NCBI GenBank assembly: GCA_019649035.1
Contig: BMAT01007021.1
Location: 20,341-49,384 of the forward strand
DNA length: 29,044 bases
Direction: 5' to 3'
DNA from: Elysia marginata
Taxonomy: Eukaryota; Mollusca; Gastropoda; Plakobranchidae
Under the pieces are notes generated by a model, which saw only the letters and a list, made by a program, of their open reading frames with translations, searched no databases and had not been told where the DNA came from. The position numbers were made by a program, and so were the translations under genes. Shown one piece after another: positions 1 to 29,044 of the stretch (its first letter is position 1; each line of letters opens with the position of its first letter).

Positions 1-367
1 GATTAGCGCTAGATCTTTCCTCCGCTTTTTCACTTGTGGGTCGATACATGTTCACAATACTTATTATTTTATTTTGTCCTGCTTTTATTTGGAGAACAGC
101 GATTCTATCATCGACACTCCACACTTTGTAAAAAGAGTCACACCAGTTTTTATTAATTACGAATCCTAATCCGTAGTGGGAGCACGTAGTATCAAGGGTA
201 ATAAGGCGACACTGTCCAATTTTTACATCTGTGTCGTGTTTGTTTTGGTCTCTTGAAGACAAGCGAAGTCTTGCGATATCTTCACTTAGATGTTGTTGTT
301 TAATTGGATTATTTAGTTCCTGAACGTTGAATGTTGCTAATGACACTAATACATGTACATACTTCAT
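1..367 (-). mobile_element. LINE endonuclease fragment (RTE-like), 5' part
   Basis: Read on the - strand from an ATG at 367 to the window edge, one frame is open for 122 codons. It has the layout of the N-terminal APE-type endonuclease of a non-LTR retrotransposon: SLATFNVQELN (usual metal-binding Asn in FNV), then GQCRLITLDT, HYGLGFVINKNW, VDDRIAVLQIK and VNMYRPTSEKAEE. This order matches RTE or craniofacial-development-protein-2-like endonucleases. The segment where the family has LQET reads LRLSSRD, so the catalytic Glu motif is not recognisable and the copy is probably inactive. The frame also stays open upstream of the ATG to about 418. The reverse transcriptase would lie outside the window. 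Family placement is from motif memory. Confidence 0.7.
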
Positions 368-506
368 TGCACACTTAGAATCACATTTGAAATCACAAGA
401 GCACAGCAATATACAGTTCAATATCTATGCCTCGGGGTTTTGGCCTGATCCGAGCAAACGATGGTTATTTTCTCCATAGGCCCTATTATGTTTACAGTTC
501 AAATAG

Positions 507-534
507 CACTTGACTAAAACACACTCAAGTGCCG
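507..534. repeat. Small perfect hairpin
   Basis: GCACTTGA and TCAAGTGC form a perfect 8-bp inverted repeat around an 11-nt loop, just 5' of the 47-bp minisatellite. No function can be assigned. Confidence 0.4.
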
Positions 535-606
535 TAAGCCTAGGAATACAAGGATTGGGGCATAAGTACGCATCTCTGAAAAGTGGAGATGACGTGACGG
601 GGGCCG

Positions 607-857
607 CAGTTGGTCAAAGTTCATCATTTAGTGGGTCCAGTTTGTTAAAGGCTCAGTTGGTCAAAGTTTATCATTTAGTGAGTCCAGTTTGTTAAAGGCT
701 CAGTTGATCAAAGTTTATCAGTTAGCAGGTCCAGTTTGTTAAAGGCTCAGTTGGTCAAAGTTTATCATTTAGTGGGTCCAATTTGTTAAAGGCTCAGTTG
801 ATCAAAGTTTATCATTTAGCAGGTCCAGTTTGTCACAGGCTCAGTTGGTCACAGGCC
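607..857. repeat. 47-bp minisatellite, five copies plus a partial sixth
   Basis: The phrase CAGTTG(G/A)TCAAAGTT recurs at 607, 654, 701, 748 and 795, exactly 47 bp apart each time. A sixth copy starts at 842 and decays after about 16 bp. Each unit also holds CATTTAG(T/C)(G/A)(G/A)GTCCAGTTTGTTAAAGG-like sequence. Units alternate between GGTC and GATC and between GTGGG/GTGAG and GCAGG, which suggests growth by doubling of a two-unit block. No coding function; short reading frames crossing it only reflect the repeat. Confidence 0.92.
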
Positions 858-1559
858 TGCAACAAGAGTTCAGGATCTTATTTGTTCTTTGATACTGCCA
901 AACCAAAATTATTTATTGTGCTTGTTTTGCCTATGAAGAAATAAAATAATTTATGGTCTTAGAAAATAGAAATTTATTGCGTTCGGTTCGTTTTTTTTTT
1001 TTTGTATCAATGTTTGTAGACTTTAAGTGTAAAATGAAACAATACAGATCCAAATCGGAACATTGGTCATTTTTATTTACCGTTTTTGTAACATTAAGCA
1101 TTTAAAATGAACATCATTTTAATTTTTGTGTGCACTTTAAAGCAATTTGGGGCCCTTCAATTTAGGGCCTACTCTTCTGCTTACCTCCAGTTGCAATGGA
1201 CATGTTTTTCCTACATGATCTGTTTTGAACAAGGCCCATGAAGAAAATGGCCTGATTAGTTGATATCATTACCGCGCTTTAGTTCTGCAGTTATAAATTA
1301 AAATTTCTTATCTACACCTTAAAATTGATGATGTAGAGATTGCTCCTTTCAAATACAAATCCAGTCGGTGCTTTTTAATGTTTCTTCTGATTATATTTTA
1401 AATCAAACTAAGCAAATTACTCTGTTTTTCAATGTTTATTCTTTTTATGCAAATCAAACTGAGCAAATTACTCTATACTGAATGCTGTTTTGTTTTTAAA
1501 AAAAATAATAAAATTCAATTTGTACAATCTAACAATGATTCCTTTTACTCTTTTTCAGA
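858..1559. other. AT-rich intergenic DNA
   Basis: No coding potential or RNA gene is seen. The stretch holds poly-T and poly-A runs, and AAATCAAACT(A/G)AGCAAATTACTCT is repeated near 1400 and 1447, about 47 bp apart, as a degenerate direct repeat. Confidence 0.6.
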
Positions 1560-1970
1560 AGGCCAGTAATAACTTCCATCATTCAGGGCCCATTTGGTGC
1601 GCCTGACAGTATGACAAACTGGTATGCTTCCAGGCAGATAACATTCGCCTTCTAGACGCAACATGTCCTTGAACCTAAACAAAAACGTCGCGCCGGGTTC
1701 AAGGTTACGCTACCTGAGGTCATGATTGCTTACCGTGTTACCACAACTGGGAAAAACGATCAAACATCTTTTCTAGGATTTTAGGTAGATCTAGATCTAG
1801 AGTCTAGATTTTGATCCAGAGGTGCCGGTAACCATTGTGATTGAGTTTGAAAAGCAAAACAACTCTTAGATCTAAATCTAATCTAGATTAGATATTAATC
1901 CTACTTTTTGTATTTGTTTGAAACAAGGACGGTCGGTCCATCTTCACTTTGCAGAACCTTTCTTCGTGAA
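1560..1970 (+). promoter_or_regulatory. Presumed GBE1 promoter and 5' UTR
   Basis: This is the least AT-rich part of the upstream DNA. It contains a local CpG cluster (GTCGCGCCGGG near 1687) within AT-rich flanks. No convincing TATA box precedes the start codon. From 1783 to 1892 the sequence is rich in overlapping AGATCT and TCTAGA hexamers. An in-frame TAA at 1896-1898 closes the frame upstream of the ATG, supporting 1971 as the translation start. Promoter status is inferred from position only; an upstream non-coding exon is possible. Confidence 0.4.
1783..1892. repeat. TCTAGA/AGATCT-rich palindromic low-complexity tract
   Basis: GTAGATCTAGATCTAGAGTC near 1785 and TAGATCTAAATCTAATCTAG near 1868 consist of overlapping self-complementary hexamers. 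It could be a degenerate short satellite. It lies directly before the GBE1 coding start, within the presumed 5' UTR or promoter. Confidence 0.55.
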
Positions 1971-23695
<21,725 letters not shown>

Positions 23696-24431
23696 AATAG
23701 AACAATGTTTTAGTAGTAAGTTGCTTTAGTTTTGTTTGACAGTCAATTCTTAAGATTAGTCATTCATTCACTAGGAAGTGTTATAACAGCAATTGTTGCT
23801 ATGTATTTTTCTTTTAGTTTGGGTGTGCCATTTTTAATGGGTTTACCTGAATGTATTTACATGTCAGACCTCTAAAGTCTGAGTTGGTATGTGATTTTAA
23901 ATCTACTATGGTTGGCTAATGTTTTCATAAAGCATTACAGATGACAGTAGAAAGATGCTGAAAACCCATTTTCTACAGCTCTACGCAATTGTTAAAATGG
24001 GTACCAGCCTTTCCTTGGGAGATAACCTTATAAGAAACAGAGCTCTCCGCCTTGCACTTTATTGAGTCTGTTTCTCTGGTTGCATTCATTTGATTAAAAA
24101 ATTAAATTCTTTTTTTTTATTTCCCTGTTTTATGTATACATAAGTATTGTGATAAAAGCAAATAAGCTTAAACTTTTGTTGACTTAAAGTTAAAAGCTGT
24201 TCCCACAGATGGTGCCTAAATTTTGTGAGAAGTAAGAACGTTAATTTTAAGTCTCTAATTTTTCAGAAAATATATGTGATGGGTTTCAATTCAAACACAT
24301 CTAAACCTTTTTTTAACATTTTGAAATTTTATGTAAAAAACAATATTATTTTCACATTTCTTTCATTTCCAATTGGCTTTTTTCAAATATTGTAAGCCTA
24401 ACAGCCAAATTTGGGAGATAAAAACGCAAAG

Positions 24432-24437
24432 AATAAA
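24432..24437 (+). terminator. Poly(A) signal, first canonical after GBE1
   Basis: AATAAA with T-rich sequence 13-30 bases downstream. Confidence 0.4.
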
Positions 24438-25222
24438 AAATGCACAGTTTTTTGCCCTTTTTCTCAGCTTTTGGAACATAGTCTACAGGGACTTTGTCAT
24501 GAAACCCTTCATGCATTCATTGCTTTGTCGAGTTCTTTTATCATTCTTGCGACGAGGGTTGAATGTGTTGGATGTCGCAGTTTTCTGCTGTTTCTAAGAA
24601 GACATTTTAATATGTTTCAAACGGTTAAAAAATTTCAGAAAATAATCACTATTTTGTGAAAAGATTTGTAGACTTATGCTCTTTTAAAACATAGAGAAAA
24701 GGAAGAAAAAGTGACTCTCAAAAATTGATTTCTGACTTTCGACTTATTTGCCCAACATGGAAAAGATTTGTTTTTACTTCTCCTCTGATGGTGTATGACA
24801 AGATTAAGCATCGCCAGGGACACAAGTACATGTTTTTGTAAAGTGGATGCACACCCAAGGATATGTCTCTACTTCTATTTTTATAACTCAAATAATTTTT
24901 CTTCAACTAGCCAGCGAGCTAGTGCAAACCATCTTTCTAACTTTCTGGTGTTCCCCAAAATTGATGAAAAAAATATACTGGGTAGTTAATTTGCCTTGTT
25001 AAGAAATTTTTGCCCAATTATTAAATTCCTCCATAGAACAAACAGTCGATCATTGAACTTTTTTGACAATGGTAACAAAATATTTATATTTTAGACAATT
25101 CTCAGAATGTATATAGGGATGTAACTTATGCTGTAGACTTCATTTGGTCGATCACTCTGAAATATGTCTTGCAGCCATGCAAATGAGTCAGAAATCAGAA
25201 ATCATTATTAGAGAAAGTGCAT

Positions 25223-25311
25223 GTTAAAAGTCCTTTTTTCCTAATTTAGCTCTATGTTTTAAATTTTGTTAAAAGTCTTTTTTTTTTCCTAATTTAGCTC
25301 TATGTTTTAAA
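25223..25311. repeat. 41/44-bp tandem duplication before a poly(A) signal
   Basis: GTTAAAAGTC, a T run, CCTAATTTAGCTCTATGTTT and TAAA occur at 25223-25263 and again at 25268-25311. They are identical apart from the T-run length and one base. AATAAA follows three bases after the second copy. Confidence 0.9.
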
Positions 25312-25313
25312 TC

Positions 25314-25319
25314 AATAAA
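25314..25319 (+). terminator. Poly(A) signal
   Basis: AATAAA directly after the tandem duplication. Candidate distal 3' end of GBE1. Confidence 0.45.
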
Positions 25320-25340
25320 ACATCTTTTCACAAAACTTGG

Positions 25341-26950
25341 GTACTTTCCTGACATTACTACATGTACCTTTTGAATCTTAGAAAATTTATTTCTCAAGAA
25401 AGCAACGCTTTAGACTCATTCACCCTGGTCGCGAGACACATTTAGCAATGCAACAAAATTAGGCAGTATGTGGCCCAGGTAGATTGGAGAAAGCGGCGGT
25501 TTTTGTTTCTTTTTTTTTTACTCTATGTACGTCTATACAAACTGAATTCTTTGAACAAGCTAGTCAAATTTGGTTTTAACCATATTAACCTCCGATCCTA
25601 GATGTTTCCTACAGTACCAATAACACAAAACGTCCATATTGTGACATCAACACACCTACACATTAAGGTAGTGAGCTGTAGAATATGGTTCTTAAATAGA
25701 AATAGCTTGTTGTGATGGGCTCTATCAAACAACTAGTCCAAAAAGATTCAAATTGGTGCCTGACATACCCTAGCAGACTCACAAGTGTTATTCTTTTTTG
25801 CATGCACTATTGTTTAATATTGTTCTGAGTGAGAGAAATATACTTGTTTAAGATATATTTCTATGACCTTTGTTGAGAAAGCATTAACTTGAAAAAAAAA
25901 AAGACTATTTCTTCCTCCATACAATGTGTTCTTTCAAAATTTCCTAAGATGTCTGTATTATTGAATGCATGTCTTTAAAGTCATTGTTAAAAAGGTAATT
26001 TTTGTTTAACCAGATTAGGAGTTCAAGCAAGTTTTTTTTTTTATTGATGTTGTATGTAAAAAATAAACTCCAGGTAGAATTTACTAGCGCAAACAAGTAG
26101 AAATAAAATTTGAAGAAAAGAATTAAGCCAAGGAGTAGAATAGAAAGATGGGTTTTTGTTTTCTTTTTTTTGTTTGTTTTGGTCAACAAAGAAGTACATG
26201 ACATAAATTGGATTGTATTTCTTTTTTTTTTTTTTCCTAACAAAACAGCTGAAAAAATCTCCATAATGTATTGGAGTAAAAGATGGGAAAGATTGTAACA
26301 CAGATCAAACCTTTAATATGGTTTTGAGAAAAACAGAATTTTGTTTTAAATTAGCCTGATTATGCTATTGGTAATATTTTTTGCTACACAGAAAAATCCT
26401 TTTATATGGTTTCGATCAAAAACCAACTGAACTTTGTTTTAAATTAACCTGATTATGTTGTTGATAATATTTTTTGTAGCAGAATGTGCGAATGTGCCGA
26501 TACATCTCACAACGAGCTGCTTGTTGCATGCTGCAAATCCAGCTTTAATAGTCTTGTTGTAAAGTATTTTGTAGCCAAACTGTACAAGGTACAGCCCTGC
26601 TTCTGCGTTGTATCAATTTGTTGGTATTACTTAACCAGGAAAGTTCTCATTCCTCTCTTTGACCGAGCTGATTTGATTCAAACATTGTGTGCTTTGGGGG
26701 TTTATATCATCATATTAATTGCTATGGGATATGCTAGAAAATTAATATAAGCAATCAATTGTATATCATGCTGTTTATTTCTTCATCTGATTCATGTTAC
26801 ATGATCATTCAATAATGTGTTCATTTATCGCAATTAGAAGCAAAGGAAATGCTGTTATCATGCAGTTGAGTGAATAGTATGTCATGCATGTTATCAATAA
26901 ATTTTGTTATTATTGGGGAGAAAAAATTGAAGTATAATATGATTGTATCT
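25341..26950. other. Intergenic or extended 3' UTR DNA
   Basis: AT-rich with long poly-T and poly-A runs. Contains an 88-bp tandem duplication (26310-26483). The 88-codon frame at 26484-26750 has hydrophobic segments (for example ALGVYIIILIAMGYARKLI) but no recognised family, and it starts right after the duplication. Not called as a gene. Confidence 0.55.
26310..26483. repeat. 88-bp tandem duplication
   Basis: CCTTT(A/T)(A)TATGGTTT, TTTGTTTTAAATTA(G/A)CCTG and GATAATATTTTTTGTAGCAG-like sequence occur at 26310-26397 and at 26398-26483. About 80-85% identical by eye. Confidence 0.8.
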
Positions 26951-26955
26951 GCTGA

Positions 26956-27002
26956 TTTATTGTAATAAAACACAGTTGGAATTTTTGTTTGTATTCTTTA
27001 TT
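26956..27002. terminator. Cluster of poly(A) signals on both strands
   Basis: AATAAA on + at 26964-26969, and AATAAA on - at 27002-26997 and 26961-26956. Consistent with two convergent genes ending here, GBE1 (+) and the partial gene upstream of 27638 (-). Such signals are common by chance in AT-rich DNA. Confidence 0.35.
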
Positions 27003-27637
27003 GTTAATGTGTTAACATGGATACAATGATTGATACAAATACAATTTAGGATACAAAAATTTACACGTAGACAATACCTTATGAAGAAATTTTTCTACCT
27101 ATTGGAGTTTATTACAATATATTTTTATTTACTATTTCTTTTTTATTGAAAGCAGAAAAACAAGTTTACAAAAATTTGCCTCCTTCAATTAATTCTATTT
27201 TTTGTCATTGTCAATGAGAACAGTAAGCAAAGGAAAGCCCTAATGCAGCCGCTACCTTGTTCAAAATAAGAACTGAAGAGCAGTCTGAATGTAACATTTG
27301 CCGCCTTTGTACTGATCTCAGGGCGAAATTCTTTTATTGAGAAAAACCTATTGAAAGGTCCATTTTTTATTCTTTTTCTTCATAACTATTTTAAATCAAC
27401 AGTAGTTTTATTTAAATATCTTTCCAGAAAAAAATTGATAATTCTATGAATTTTTTATGTTTAAAAGTTTAGAAAAATGTCTTGTTCAAACCAGCAAAAT
27501 CTTTGAAGGTGAAATTTGTAATATCTGACTGATTCACCCTGAATGCAAGACAAATGTGTTGGTTTCATGTTAGTAATCACTTGATTCCCAAGATTTAATC
27601 ATAGCAAATAAACAAAATTGAAGTGTTCAAAATAAAA
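27003..27637 (-). other. Possible 3' UTR of the minus-strand gene
   Basis: AT-rich and non-coding, between the inferred stop at 27638 and the minus-strand AATAAA at 27002-26997. No repeats of note. Confidence 0.35.
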
Positions 27638-27742
27638 TTATTCCTTAGCCACCTCAGAATATGCATAGACAAGGCCAAGTTTTTTCTTCTGTCCATCTCT
27701 TAAATATGATTATCAAACTACACCTTTAGAATAGGATTCAAG

Positions 27743-27826
<84 letters not shown>

Positions 27827-29044
27827 TCTCTGGGCCATACTCAGGCACGAATGCATCTTTACATTTATTTAATCCAATACCAAAGACATATTCGACAAAG
27901 GTGAATGGATGGAATAACAGAAGATGCTGTAACACCAAAGACCTAAGTTAGCTTTGTACAGTCTTGTTTTGCGACTCTGTAAAGAGATGGTACACAGTAA
28001 ATTTAGTCTGCAGTTCTTTGCCAGCGCCTAATAGCAAACAAGTAGGCCTACCTGTATCTAAACAAATAGATGCATAATAGTATTAATACATTGGGGCCCA
28101 TTTAAATCGAAATTAGATTAACGAAAATACCAAAGTAAAAGAGGTCTTAACGCCTTGGTGACTTTTTTTTCTTGAGTTGATGTTTCAAATTATCCTTTGT
28201 TGTTTTGTTTTGTTTTGTTTTGTTTTTTGGTTGCTAGAACTTAGGTTTACCGAGAGTCAACTGTACTATATATATATATACATGTCCCATACAACCCCTT
28301 TGCACCTGTTACCCCCAGAAATTGGAAGGAAAGACATTCTGCTTGAGAGGAAGAAAAAAAAAGGTAAATGACAAGCCTAGGGTAGCGTCCCCATGTACAG
28401 CTCGATCTAAGTGTAAAAATATAGCGCAAATCATGTTTCCGGATTGGGAATGATAATAGAGCACCAAATTATCGTTCTTGCCTGCTAGCAATTGACTTTA
28501 AAGAGAAAGCTTTCAACCAGGAACGATAACTTGCGCTCTCATCTCATTCCCAATAGATGCTTGACATGAACCTGAGAAGAAATGTGCAGCAGCTAATTGT
28601 ATGTATCAACTCACCAATCGCCTTCAATGCTAGAAAGATAGAAAACTGTCCACTATAATTTTTTAAAGCGAGTTGAGTGAAATAATCGTACCAATTTCCC
28701 TTCTTCTAAACTTATGCAGTTATTGAAGGTACCCAAGTCATCCTCATCAACTGTAATCAAACTTTCCCTCATTTTGCAAATAAATGCTTTGGTTGTTATT
28801 TTCGCAATATTTTGGTTGGGGAGGGGGGGGGCAGATCTAAACGAAAATGATTTGTTTGGTTTGTCGCCGGATAATTACGTCAAAAGAATCGCCAAGAGAG
28901 GCACTAAATAAATATCTTTAGCAATGTTTCTATTTCAATTGTCTACAGTGACAACGAGAGTTTAATGGTGTACAGTTGAGATTAAGATAATGTAAAAATT
29001 TTTAGGACAGCTCACCTAATCCATAGACCTAGTTTACGCAAAGA
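27638..29044 (-). CDS. Unidentified gene, last two exons (partial)
   Basis: Two minus-strand exons are inferred. The upstream one (29044-29016) is open in only one of three frames, reads SLRKLGLWI plus two bases, and ends at donor GTGAGC. The last one (27698-27638), after TATTTAAG, completes an Arg codon and reads DGQKKKLGLVYAYSEVAKE then TAA. The phases agree exactly, giving a tail SLRKLGLWIRDGQKKKLGLV and YAYSEVAKE. I do not recognise the protein. Evidence is a coding-like peptide, a correct phase join and GT-AG borders. Against it, only 29 residues are visible and the acceptor has a weak pyrimidine tract. The gene would be convergent with GBE1. Confidence 0.45.
27748..27831. repeat. (CT)n microsatellite with a CTAT patch
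   Basis: About 84 bp of CT with TTTC, TGTC and TATC interruptions. On the - strand it is a GA run ending about 50 bp before the inferred acceptor at 27699. Confidence 0.95.
28198..28228. repeat. (TTTTG)n microsatellite
   Basis: Five TTTTG units. A short TATATATA run follows at about 28265. Confidence 0.9.
28443..28554. repeat. Long imperfect inverted repeat (about 35-bp arms)
   Basis: Left arm 28443-28477 (ATTGGGAATGATAATAGAGC, then ATTATCGTTC) pairs with right arm 28521-28554 (GAACGATAAC, then GCTCTCATCTCATTCCCAAT), with a 43-nt loop. Both ends of each arm match perfectly. It may be a fold-back MITE or a transcribed hairpin. It lies in the inferred last intron of the minus-strand gene. Confidence 0.85.
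28555..29015. other. AT-rich DNA, inferred intron of the minus-strand gene
   Basis: No coding signal recognised on either strand. A GGGGAGGGGGGGG run lies near 28818. Confidence 0.5.

Larger units (their letters stand above)
23696..25340 (+). other. Likely GBE1 3' UTR
   Basis: AT-rich non-coding DNA after the stop. The first canonical signal is AATAAA at 24432-24437, followed by a T-rich tract. A second, at 25314-25319, follows a local duplication. Alternative 3' ends of about 0.76 and 1.64 kb are plausible. Short frames in this stretch have no family resemblance. Confidence 0.55.

Noticed and set aside
1908-1970. N-terminal extension of GBE1 upstream of 1971
   Set aside because: It would need a TTG start; the ATG at 1971 has good context and an in-frame stop lies at 1896-1898.
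26484-26750. 88-codon frame with hydrophobic segments
   Set aside because: No family resemblance, no splice or promoter context, and it begins at the end of a tandem duplication; likely chance.
28088-28262. Possible TA-flanked element ending GAGTCAACTG
   Set aside because: The left end matches the right too weakly to support a boundary.

Overview
The window is AT-rich animal nuclear DNA dominated by one split gene. Fifteen GT-AG exons on the + strand (CDS 1971-23695) encode a 1,4-alpha-glucan (glycogen) branching enzyme, GBE1, recognised by its CBM48 and GH13 motifs and by collinearity with the animal protein as I recall it. Interspersed repeats, including an RTE-like LINE endonuclease fragment, AGCGCTT-containing repeats and AGATCT/TCTAGA-rich DNA, suggest a mollusc or another marine invertebrate. 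The organism is an inference and is not proven.

Layout: 1-367 is a LINE endonuclease fragment on the - strand. 607-857 is a 47-bp minisatellite. 1560-1970 is the presumed promoter and 5' UTR. 1971-23695 is the GBE1 gene, and its introns carry most of the mobile DNA: a piggyBac-like element with palindromic 44-bp repeats (4358-5486), two copies of a MITE with a 12-bp inverted repeat and 6-bp target duplications (11991-12275, 17892-18177), three TA-flanked elements with CAGTAGAATCC-like ends (16572, 19956, 22501), two copies of an AGCGCTT repeat in opposite orientation, and a tRNA-like SINE fragment. 23696-27000 is 3' UTR or intergenic DNA with several poly(A) signals. The last 1.4 kb appears to hold the final two exons of an unidentified - strand gene (29044-29016 joined to 27698-27638), convergent with GBE1.

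An 859-bp run of Ns (16899-17757) lies between exons 10 and 12. About 57 codons of the enzyme, including GH13 region IV with the third catalytic Asp, are not found in the readable sequence and most probably lie in this gap. The readable exons give 638 residues; adding the missing part gives about 695, close to the 702 of human GBE1. I see no prokaryotic operon, CRISPR array or other multi-gene system. The novelty here is in the repeats and in the possible second gene.
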